In this document: one piece after another, positions 1 to 4,965 of the stretch | Layout: each line of letters begins with the position of its first letter | How positions within the stretch are numbered: the stretch's first letter is position 1 | DNA from: Microcoleaceae cyanobacterium UBA11344 | GTDB taxonomy: Bacteria; Cyanobacteriota; Cyanobacteriia; Cyanobacteriales; Microcoleaceae | Assembly: GCA_003483675.1 (NCBI GenBank) | Contig: DMYK01000379.1 | Location: forward strand, 1-6,291 | Direction of reading: 5' to 3' | DNA: 6,291 nucleotides | The notes under the pieces: generated by a model | Database searches by the model: none | The model's input: only the letters and a program-made list of their open reading frames with translations | Told to the model about the DNA's origin: nothing | Made by a program: the position numbers and the translations under genes

Positions 1-227
1 TTAACACCGCGACGCACAGCTTTTGCGTGGTGCAGCATTTCATCGAGAGTTAGCGGCAGGGTTGTTTCGTAGCCTAATATAGGCATGGCGAGGGAATCGC
101 CGACGAGGATTAGATCTACGCCTGCTTGATCTATGAGTTGGGCGATCGCATAATCATAGCCCGTCAGTGCAACAATTGACCGCCCTTGTTGTTTCCACTG
201 AATTAATTGATGAGTAGTGACTGACAT
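1..227 (-). CDS. panB: 3-methyl-2-oxobutanoate hydroxymethyltransferase PanB, N-terminal part
   Basis: PanB makes ketopantoate from alpha-ketoisovalerate and 5,10-methylenetetrahydrofolate, the first committed step of pantothenate and coenzyme A synthesis, in the cytoplasm. The 75 whole codons visible match the start of this TIM-barrel family closely: [10 protein letters not shown] at residues 18-27, then [11 protein letters not shown] at 38-48, then [20 protein letters not shown] from about 52 to 71. Asp44 in VGDS corresponds to a metal-binding aspartate of the family. The ATG at 227 is the only start that gives the usual short PanB N-terminus. No clear Shine-Dalgarno precedes it. The gene is cut by the left edge of the window (a full protein is about 260 residues), so this is a truncation of the view and not of the gene. 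It reads away from the rest of the window and has its own promoter candidate, so it is probably not functionally linked to the other genes. Confidence 0.95.
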   Translation of the reverse strand, partial: MSVTTHQLIQWKQQGRSIVALTGYDYAIAQLIDQAGVDLILVGDSLAMPILGYETTLPLTLDEMLHHAKAVRRGV

Positions 228-246
228 TTTAGTGCAAAAATATAAT

Positions 247-276
247 ATTATTTCTGGGTATTACTTATGATATCAA
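247..276 (-). promoter_or_regulatory. Candidate sigma70-type promoter for panB
   Basis: Read on the minus strand, TTGATA (271-276) and AATAAT (247-252) are separated by 18 bases; each matches five of six bases of the -35 and -10 consensus. The -10 box ends 19 bases before the panB ATG, implying a very short leader of around a dozen bases, in keeping with the absence of a clear ribosome binding site. The surroundings are AT-rich, so chance matches are possible. Confidence 0.35.
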
Positions 277-286
277 ATCTTGGTTC

Positions 287-307
287 GTTAACTCCTAGTT
301 AACTCCT
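287..307. repeat. 10-base direct repeat upstream of the panB promoter
   Basis: GTTAACTCCT occurs at 287-296 and again at 298-307, an 11-base period, starting about 10 bases upstream of the panB -35 candidate. One-turn spacing of direct repeats is typical of response-regulator sites; the cyanobacterial Pho box (CTTAACCT-like units every 11 bases) has this geometry. The match to that unit is only partial, so the identity of any binding protein is open. Confidence 0.4.
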
Positions 308-312
308 TGATT

Positions 313-372
313 ATTCGGCGATTGAAATCGCTTCTACCTCCTCGATGATTCGGCGATTGAAATCGCTTCTAC
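313..372. repeat. Two copies of a 25-base interspersed palindromic repeat
   Basis: The 25-base unit at 313-337 is repeated identically at 348-372, with 10 bases between. Each unit contains the inverted repeat GCGATT-GA-AATCGC. With only two copies and a 10-base gap this is not a CRISPR array. It resembles the short palindromic interspersed repeats abundant between genes of filamentous cyanobacteria; I recognise the style but cannot name a family. Confidence 0.7.
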
Positions 373-380
373 ACAAACGA

Positions 381-398
381 AGTCCGCCTGCGCGGACT
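381..398. repeat. Strong GC-rich hairpin, possible bidirectional terminator
   Basis: AGTCCGC (381-387) pairs perfectly with GCGGACT (392-398) across a 4-base loop. It starts eight bases after the second interspersed repeat unit and probably belongs to the same composite repeat. It lies just downstream of the aspartic-protease-like gene that ends at 422 on the minus strand, where the exit sequence TCGTTTGTG is only moderately U-rich. It could therefore end that transcript, but is not a textbook terminator. Confidence 0.6.
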
Positions 399-421
399 AA
401 GAGGGGAAAATGATCTGGATT

Positions 422-838
422 TTACACCCGAATATAACTTTGCATTCCCTCCGCCGGTAAAACAATCAACCGCTGATTTTTCAAGTCCGGTTCTAAACCC
501 AAATCTTCGAGGGGAATTAAGCCGATTAAAGGTTCTTCTCCTGCGGGAATTTCTACACAATCATACCTGCCTTCCCGACCAGCTACGGCAAGACTGACAT
601 CTTTGAACAGACGAAATTGTCTAGATCCTATTGCTGTATTTCCCTGGATTTCACCAACTAGGGTTAAACCTAACTGACTGATAATATCTGCTGGTAAACA
701 GAGTCGAGTTACTCTTTGATCGACTAAGACGTTATCGAGGGTGATAGAGCGTATTTGCTCTGCGGGGATGAACCCTCTTTCTGCTAGCATCTTGTCTACT
801 TCGTTGGTGACGGTTATTGTTGCGGTAACTCTGCCCAT
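422..838 (-). CDS. Retropepsin-like aspartic protease homologue, active-site triplet missing
   Basis: This 138-residue protein has the layout of the small single-domain clan AA (retropepsin-like) proteins common in cyanobacteria. An N-terminal beta-rich stretch leads to SITLDNVLVD at 31-40, then LCLPADIISQLGL at 46-58, and near the C-terminus the hydrophobic EPLIGLIPLEDLGLEPD at 102-118, which corresponds to the second conserved block of the fold. In active members the aspartate is followed by T/S-G-A/F. Here Asp40 is kept but the next residues are Gln41-Arg42-Val43, and the frame is intact around them. Catalysis is therefore doubtful, and it may be an inactive or repurposed relative. Retropepsin-fold enzymes act as dimers; no signal peptide is visible, so it is probably cytoplasmic. 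The ATG at 838 is preceded by a weak AAGGG. It has its own promoter candidate and lies downstream of the small secreted protein gene, on the same strand. Confidence 0.8.
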   Translation of the reverse strand: MGRVTATITVTNEVDKMLAERGFIPAEQIRSITLDNVLVDQRVTRLCLPADIISQLGLTLVGEIQGNTAIGSRQFRLFKDVSLAVAGREGRYDCVEIPAGEEPLIGLIPLEDLGLEPDLKNQRLIVLPAEGMQSYIRV

Positions 839-889
839 TTTTTTACCCTTTTGTTTTTCTATAGAATGTGTCGCAAGCCTTTTGACTAA

Positions 890-895
890 ATTATA
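890..895 (-). promoter_or_regulatory. Candidate -10 element for the aspartic-protease-like gene
   Basis: Read on the minus strand this is a perfect TATAAT, about 52 bases before the ATG at 838, giving a leader of roughly 45 bases. No convincing -35 hexamer lies 16-18 bases upstream (the best is TACAAT), so an activator may be needed. It overlaps the inverted repeat at 893-914. Confidence 0.4.
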
Positions 896-914
896 TGCAA
901 TCCAGAGTGCATAT
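893..914. repeat. Inverted repeat overlapping a -10 box, possible operator
   Basis: ATATGCA (893-899) and TGCATAT (908-914) are perfect 7-base inverted half-sites separated by 8 bases. One half overlaps the TATAAT candidate at 890-895. This is the spacing expected of a dimeric helix-turn-helix repressor site. There is no long U tract, so a terminator for the gene ending at 942 is less likely. Confidence 0.45.
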
Positions 915-941
915 TGTATGTTTTAACAATCTAGTTTCAGA

Positions 942-1421
942 TCATAATCCACAATTAGAAAGAAACATCTCTTGTCGAATAGCTGACCATTCACTGATGC
1001 TGATTCGATCGTTTTTGGGAATTTGCTGTCCACTCCGTTGAGGATGGCGACTATAAAAAATTGTATCTGCAAGGCGATCGTAGGTTTGTTCGTAGGTTTC
1101 GCCGTTAATTGTGGTGAATTCCCATCCTGTCTCTCCTGGTTCGGGACGATAGCAGACTTCTTGTGCCGGCTTGATTCGCGGATCGATCGCCTCGCACAAT
1201 TTCTGCCATTCATTGATATATTCGCGATCGCCCGCTTGCAGTTTGCGATTGTTTAACTGAGGATTAACCTTGTAGAATAAGAAATCTGTTAATCGATCGA
1301 CTGCTTGTTCTCGCGATTCGGCTTTGGCTAGATTGGCCCCACCGACCACAAGGGCGATCGCCAGAGCACAAATCATTAAAAATCTGGAGACGGGTTTAAT
1401 TGACAGCGAATCGATCGGCAT
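942..1421 (-). CDS. Small secreted protein with an internal duplication, function unknown
   Basis: I do not recognise a named family for this 159-residue protein. The N-terminus has a basic segment (Lys9, Arg13), a hydrophobic core FLMICALAIALVVGG at 14-28 and AKA at 32-34, a typical signal peptidase I site, so the mature protein is probably periplasmic or lumenal. The mature part holds two copies of one 38-residue unit: 38-75 (DRLTDFLFY, then DREYINEW) and 111-148 (DRLADTIFY, then DRISISEW). They align without gaps with 15 identical residues by my count. Cys76, Cys90 and Cys157 are present in the mature part. The start at 1421 gives a proper signal peptide; its ribosome site is poor, with AGGA about 17 bases upstream. 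It lies 19 bases downstream of the truncated gene at 1441-1566 and may once have been cotranscribed with the complete version of that gene. Confidence 0.75.
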   Translation of the reverse strand: MPIDSLSIKPVSRFLMICALAIALVVGGANLAKAESREQAVDRLTDFLFYKVNPQLNNRKLQAGDREYINEWQKLCEAIDPRIKPAQEVCYRPEPGETGWEFTTINGETYEQTYDRLADTIFYSRHPQRSGQQIPKNDRISISEWSAIRQEMFLSNCGL

Positions 1422-1439
1422 AGTGATTTGGCATTAATT

Positions 1440-1462
1440 CCTACTTCCAGCCCAACCACCGC
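1440..1462. repeat. Left copy of a direct repeat flanking the kinase-protease block
   Basis: These 23 bases match 6269-6291 at 22 positions; the single difference (G at 1450, A at 6279) is synonymous in the reading frame. The right copy runs off the window, so the full repeat length is unknown. The period is 4829 bases. Confidence 0.7.
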
Positions 1463-1566
1463 AACAAAGGCACAACCAAATAATGACTGACTCCCAAACA
1501 AAGCCCGATCGCACTTCCCAACAAACCCAAAAATGCCACAGCCCCCCTCTCAAGAACATGAACCTT
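1441..1566 (-). pseudogene. 3' remnant of a membrane-protein gene
   Basis: On the minus strand one frame stays open from an upstream stop at 1567-1569 to TAG at 1441-1443. It encodes a strongly hydrophobic, protein-like tail: about 20 residues rich in Leu, Gly and Ala, then SHYLVVPLLRWLGWK and stop. There is no ATG in frame, and its upstream part runs into the 3' end of the protease gene, so it looks like the surviving C-terminal piece of a membrane protein. The last six codons are the same as those of the gene entering at the right edge (6270-6291). The true left limit of homology is probably near 1545, just before the protease stop codon. A short functional peptide starting at an internal GTG cannot be excluded, but the duplicated end makes a remnant more likely. 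I cannot name the parent family. Confidence 0.6.
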
Positions 1567-2545
1567 CTAGCTTATCCTTTTCAGTACACTTGAATATTGG
1601 AACACCGTTATCTGAAGAAGAGGTTGTATTTATTGGGGATGGTTTTGGTGTACTCTTAACTGATTTCACTTGTTTTTTATCTTCGTCGAAATTCTTACCC
1701 TTAGCTAAGTTAGACTCTAAAAATAAACTGATAGGAATCCCCCAATTATTACCTAAATTTGGATTGTTGATCGACTGGCACTTTTGGTCATTTCTCTCCT
1801 TGCCTTCTGCCCCAGGCATCCCATGAATAGCGACTATGCTACCATTCTCATTAAATACTGGCCCACCACTCATCCCGCTCAAAGTTGGATTAGTATATTT
1901 AACTCTATAACCATTCTTATAATTAGCATCTTTATACTGAATGTACAAGGAATCATCCCTTTCGGATAATTGATTCCTCTCACTTTCCGATGATATTTTT
2001 TTTAATATTGTTCCCTTAGTTAAGTCATATTGAGGTTTAGGCTGACATTGTTGCCATCCTGATACCAATACAGATATAGATTCAGATAATCCTCTCGATA
2101 ATTTAGCTGCTGTGTAATTTTGCCGTTGAGTAGGCAACTCGATGAGTGCTAGATCAATGTCTCCAAATGTATCTGCCACTAATTGCTCAACTAATTGATC
2201 GTAATTTTTAGCAGTAATTGTTAGATACACGTTTCCATCGTAACTTTTAATTTCGTACTGATTCTGATCTTCTGGTAGAATTTCAACAACGTGCTTAGTT
2301 GTTAGGACGTAATATTTGTCTTGACTCCTAATGATTACCCCTGAACCATTACCACCGCCAGGTACTGCAATCAAAACAGTGGATTTTACGGCTATTTCTT
2401 CTAATGGATTTTTGGAAATTACAGGTCTCAGCTTTACTTGAGTGCTGCTATTCTGATTAATATTGTTGACAAATTTTCCTAATATAAAACTTAGAAAAAG
2501 AAAAAATCCAATAATTAAACAGTATTTTAGTTGGTTAGATTTCAT
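1550..2545 (-). CDS. Membrane-anchored trypsin-fold serine protease (second of tandem pair)
   Basis: This is a 331-residue S1-type (trypsin/DegP-like) protease expected to cut proteins in the envelope. Lys2 and Lys7 precede a hydrophobic segment at 8-23, an uncleaved anchor or signal, so the catalytic domain should face the periplasm. The triad is complete: His85 in LTTKHVV, Asp131 in GDIDLALIEL, Ser226 in SGMSGGPVF, with GSGVI at 67-71 as the first barrel strand and NWGIP at 267-271 closing the domain. No PDZ domain follows, unlike DegP/HtrA; instead there is a Lys/Pro/Ser-rich tail from about 288 with two late cysteines (320, 330). I chose the ATG at 2545 because it forms a 4-base ATGA overlap with the stop of the upstream protease, implying translational coupling, and it places Lys just before the anchor. 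A GTG at 2590 would add 15 residues but lies inside the upstream gene without a ribosome site. It is AT-rich and lacks HIP1 octamers. Confidence 0.88.
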   Translation of the reverse strand: MKSNQLKYCLIIGFFLFLSFILGKFVNNINQNSSTQVKLRPVISKNPLEEIAVKSTVLIAVPGGGNGSGVIIRSQDKYYVLTTKHVVEILPEDQNQYEIKSYDGNVYLTITAKNYDQLVEQLVADTFGDIDLALIELPTQRQNYTAAKLSRGLSESISVLVSGWQQCQPKPQYDLTKGTILKKISSESERNQLSERDDSLYIQYKDANYKNGYRVKYTNPTLSGMSGGPVFNENGSIVAIHGMPGAEGKERNDQKCQSINNPNLGNNWGIPISLFLESNLAKGKNFDEDKKQVKSVKSTPKPSPINTTSSSDNGVPIFKCTEKDKLEGSCS

Positions 2546-4266
2546 ATTAGAGAAGTCGTAATAGGTGGAGGATTTGATTGAAAAATACACTCAATCATAA
2601 TAATGTGAGAAGGTGCATTTTGAGATATTTTTTTAGATGTGTATAACGAATAAGATATTTGAGAACCAACATCCACTGTATTTTCTTTAACCTCGTAATC
2701 CTTACTGAGGGTTGGTTTAAGAACAAATTTCCCCTCTTGCCCTCTGGGAATTTCTTGTTTTATGAAAATAATAAATCCCTTAATTTCGTATTGAAACCAA
2801 TGGTTATAATAGTTATTAAACTCTTTTAAATATTCAGAATAATATCCAGTACAAATTTTATTTTCTTGACTATCAGACGATAAAATTTGTGCTTGCCAAC
2901 ATTCATGAAAGAAAGTAAATGAAATATCAGCTATATACTGCTGCTGTTCGTTTTCTTGCTTTCCATCTTTTGATTTCTGTAGAATAGGTCTGTTTAATAA
3001 ATTAACACATCTGACCAGCCAACCTGATTTTTTTCCTTCTGTTGGCAGTGTATGCTCAGTATTTTTGTTGAGAGATCGGTTTTTTGGCTTCTCCTTCGTA
3101 GCTCCTGTGTTATTTTTATTCCCAAACAAACCTACAAAGGATCGAAGTAAAGAGATCCCACCTAGAGCAGCAAGGATAGCAATTAGCAATTTCGCCAATA
3201 AATTATCATCTTCTAACCTATATAAAAACTCACCTCTTGACGCAGTATTTTTATGGTTTTCTGACGTAAATTGAGGCTTGGCTCCAGAAGAGTTCTGAGG
3301 GTTGGCAGATGGTGTCTTTTTTGATTGATTAGTTTGAGAATCTGATTGGGCAATATACCCGATTCGTACAAATTCCTGATTTAAAGGTGGTATTTCCTTA
3401 AACAGTTTCTTAGTATCTAGCTTGAGATAAAAATCAATCGGAATTCCCCAACGCAAGGTTTTCATCCACTGGATCTCATCTTCAGTTGATTCTGAACCAT
3501 CTGCACGTTTATATTGAGATGATGACCCACCCTCTCGTCTGCCATTGATACCTACTACTTCGCCTTGATCATTCAAGATTGGTCCGCCACTCGTCCCTTC
3601 CACAACTTCATTCGTGTATCCAATACTATAGTTGTCAACTAAAGGCTTATTCAGTACATTCTTCACTTGACCCTTTGTCACCACAAACTCCGCAGGACAG
3701 GATATGCTAGTCAAACCGAGGTTACAAGGAAACCCTGTAACATATATCGGATCTTCCTCCTTTAAGGATTGTTTATTAGCAATTACAGCCACTTCGTAGC
3801 GATAAGGGCTATAGAAATATAATAATGCTAAATCCGTTTTATTAAATTTTTGGGGGTGACGGCGCGCCTTATGAATTAAACCGTCAGGGGTGCGGATATA
3901 AAACTCAGGTTCTTTCGCTCTTTCTCTCGATTCCTTCGCTACATGATTAGCCGTCAAGACAAGATATTGATAAACTGAGGGGTTGGCTGACGTTGGCTCC
4001 ATAGCCATCAGAACTCCAGAGCCACTCTCATTTAAAATTAAACCATTATTTTTCCACTCTTGTGGGTTAATTGAGTAAACTCTCAAGGAAATTAATTTTG
4101 CCCTCTCAGGAATCAAATCCTTTGACATTCCGTTTTCTGCCTCTGACGTAACAGTTGTTACCGCAGTGGTAGCCTGGTCAAGAGATTGAGAAACCTGTGT
4201 AGATGGTAGCAATTGGCAACCACCTATACAGGCTAAAGCGATAAACCTAGCTAAAGTTAACTTCAT
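2542..4266 (-). CDS. Lipoprotein-like trypsin-fold protease with membrane segment and novel C-terminal domain
   Basis: A 574-residue protein in several parts. Residues 1-17 look like a lipoprotein signal (short basic start, then ACIGGC with candidate lipidated Cys17; Cys13 is an alternative). A trypsin-fold domain spans about 50-290 with a complete triad: His108 in LTANHVA, Asp145 in KTDLALLYF, Ser226 in EGTSGGPIL. RWGIPIDFYL at 272-281 closes it, as in the neighbouring protease. A polar Ser/Asn/Lys linker (about 305-350) leads to a membrane helix at about 358-381. The Lys/Arg-rich stretch after it (384-401) fits positive-inside, placing residues 385-574 in the cytoplasm. That last region has a Lys/Gln-rich linker and a domain of about 120 residues (444-565), rich in aromatics, that I do not recognise. 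Overall this could carry a signal from periplasmic cleavage to the cytoplasm. It begins 20 bases after the COP23 gene and overlaps the next protease by ATGA. The ribosome site before 4266 is weak. Confidence 0.88.
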   Translation of the reverse strand: MKLTLARFIALACIGGCQLLPSTQVSQSLDQATTAVTTVTSEAENGMSKDLIPERAKLISLRVYSINPQEWKNNGLILNESGSGVLMAMEPTSANPSVYQYLVLTANHVAKESRERAKEPEFYIRTPDGLIHKARRHPQKFNKTDLALLYFYSPYRYEVAVIANKQSLKEEDPIYVTGFPCNLGLTSISCPAEFVVTKGQVKNVLNKPLVDNYSIGYTNEVVEGTSGGPILNDQGEVVGINGRREGGSSSQYKRADGSESTEDEIQWMKTLRWGIPIDFYLKLDTKKLFKEIPPLNQEFVRIGYIAQSDSQTNQSKKTPSANPQNSSGAKPQFTSENHKNTASRGEFLYRLEDDNLLAKLLIAILAALGGISLLRSFVGLFGNKNNTGATKEKPKNRSLNKNTEHTLPTEGKKSGWLVRCVNLLNRPILQKSKDGKQENEQQQYIADISFTFFHECWQAQILSSDSQENKICTGYYSEYLKEFNNYYNHWFQYEIKGFIIFIKQEIPRGQEGKFVLKPTLSKDYEVKENTVDVGSQISYSLYTSKKISQNAPSHIIMIECIFQSNPPPITTSLI

Positions 4267-4269
4267 TTA

Positions 4270-4284
4270 ATCAGGATACCTGAT
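4270..4284. repeat. Small hairpin in the gap between the COP23 and protease genes
   Basis: The inverted repeat ATCAGG-ATA-CCTGAT fills most of the 20-base gap between the COP23 stop codon and the protease ATG at 4266. On the transcript it would form a 6-base-pair stem ending three bases before the start codon, over the region where a ribosome binding site should lie. It could lower or tune translation of the protease. There is no U run, so it is not a terminator. Confidence 0.5.
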
Positions 4285-4286
4285 AC

Positions 4287-4832
4287 TTACCGAACCGAAC
4301 AAAATTCTTCCGCAAAAACAGTTTTCCCTGCAAGTAGGTCATCGACACTGAGATATGTTTTTGTTGCAGCACACAACCGTTCTCGGACTGGATCATTACC
4401 AACGTTTCGGCTGTTCACTCTAAACAAGTCCTTTAGGACTGCTTTGGGGTCATCCTTTGGTTGCACCGTGTAAAGCAAGTTAAGACAGTGTTTACCCAGG
4501 CGGTCTGTTGCACAAATTACTTTTTGACCGTTTAGCATACCATGAGTAATGTACTGACCACTGTTGCTGAAGTAGCTATTCATTCTCTGAGTGACTTCGT
4601 TGCATCGGCGCTCTGGTGTATAGCCAACTTTCGCACCAAAATCTGAAGTCCACCGTATCAACTGCCTTTCTGGTTGACCGCTTTCATTAACGAGTGTTGT
4701 CCATGCCCCACTGGCCATTTTACAGGAAAAAGTGCGGGGTGCTGCTTCAGCCGATTTAGTAAAAGCCAAACCAAATGCTGATAGCACCGTAGCCATTGCT
4801 AAAACGGCTGAAACTGTACTTTTGATTTTCAT
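4287..4832 (-). CDS. Secreted COP23-domain protein
   Basis: This 181-residue protein matches the COP23 family, named after a 23-kDa circadian-oscillating, membrane-associated polypeptide of a unicellular cyanobacterium; its biochemical role is unknown. Residues 1-30 are a clear signal peptide: Lys2 and Lys4, a hydrophobic stretch at about 7-24, and a cleavage site after AEA at 28-30. Family hallmarks follow: FSCKM at 35-39, IRWTSDFGAKVGYTPERRC at 59-77, the region around QRMNSYF at 82-88, NGQKVICATD at 101-110, then C116-LNLLYTVQP. Six cysteines (37, 77, 107, 116, 154, 178) could form three disulfides, suiting an oxidising compartment outside the plasma membrane. The ATG at 4832 has GAGG seven bases upstream. 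It is the first gene of the operon with the two proteases and could be their substrate, regulator or sensor partner; only the gene order suggests that. Confidence 0.85.
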   Translation of the reverse strand: MKIKSTVSAVLAMATVLSAFGLAFTKSAEAAPRTFSCKMASGAWTTLVNESGQPERQLIRWTSDFGAKVGYTPERRCNEVTQRMNSYFSNSGQYITHGMLNGQKVICATDRLGKHCLNLLYTVQPKDDPKAVLKDLFRVNSRNVGNDPVRERLCAATKTYLSVDDLLAGKTVFAEEFCSVR

Positions 4833-4882
4833 CGATTAACCTCATAACGTGAAAAATCATTTTTTCTGAATACTTGTATTGC

Positions 4883-4912
4883 ATTATTGCAGTTTTAACC
4901 ACAATTTGTCTA
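4883..4912 (-). promoter_or_regulatory. Candidate promoter of the COP23-protease operon
   Basis: On the minus strand TAGACA (4907-4912) and AATAAT (4883-4888) are 18 bases apart, each matching five of six consensus bases. The leader to the ATG at 4832 would be about 45 bases. It lies downstream of the kinase terminator candidate, supporting a separate transcription unit. The palindrome ACCGATCGGT (4912-4921) abuts the -35 box and could be an operator, although CGATCG sites are common in this DNA. Confidence 0.4.
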
Positions 4913-4935
4913 CCGATCGGTGATAATTCTTAACC

Positions 4936-4964
4936 AAAAAAACTTCGTGTACCCAGTAGCGAAG
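4936..4964 (-). terminator. Intrinsic terminator of the kinase gene
   Basis: Immediately after the kinase stop codon the transcript contains CTTCG (4964-4960) pairing with CGAAG (4947-4943), with a possible inner TAC/GTA extension, followed directly by seven U residues (4942-4936). The stem is short but the U tract and position fit a Rho-independent terminator. It separates the kinase from the COP23-protease operon, perhaps with some readthrough. Confidence 0.55.
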
Positions 4965-4965
4965 G

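Noticed and set aside
313..372. CRISPR array
   Set aside because: Only two 25-base units separated by 10 bases, no third unit and no cas genes. Interspersed palindromic repeats explain it better.
369..560. Small Arg-rich minus-strand open frame
   Set aside because: It overlaps the aspartic-protease-like gene in another frame and runs through the hairpin and repeat; its composition looks random.
1023..1256. Plus-strand open frame opposite the small secreted protein gene
   Set aside because: The opposite strand has a signal peptide and an internal duplication, marks of a real protein; this frame has none and no ribosome site. The same applies to the minus-strand frame 923-1213.
1533..1826. 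Plus-strand open frame over the end of the second protease gene
   Set aside because: It lies antisense to a protease domain with its conserved motifs, and shows no protein-like features.
2546..2590. N-terminal extension of the second protease to the GTG at 2590
   Set aside because: It would add 15 polar residues ahead of a good Lys-plus-hydrophobic start and lies inside the upstream gene; the ATGA-overlap ATG at 2545 is preferred.
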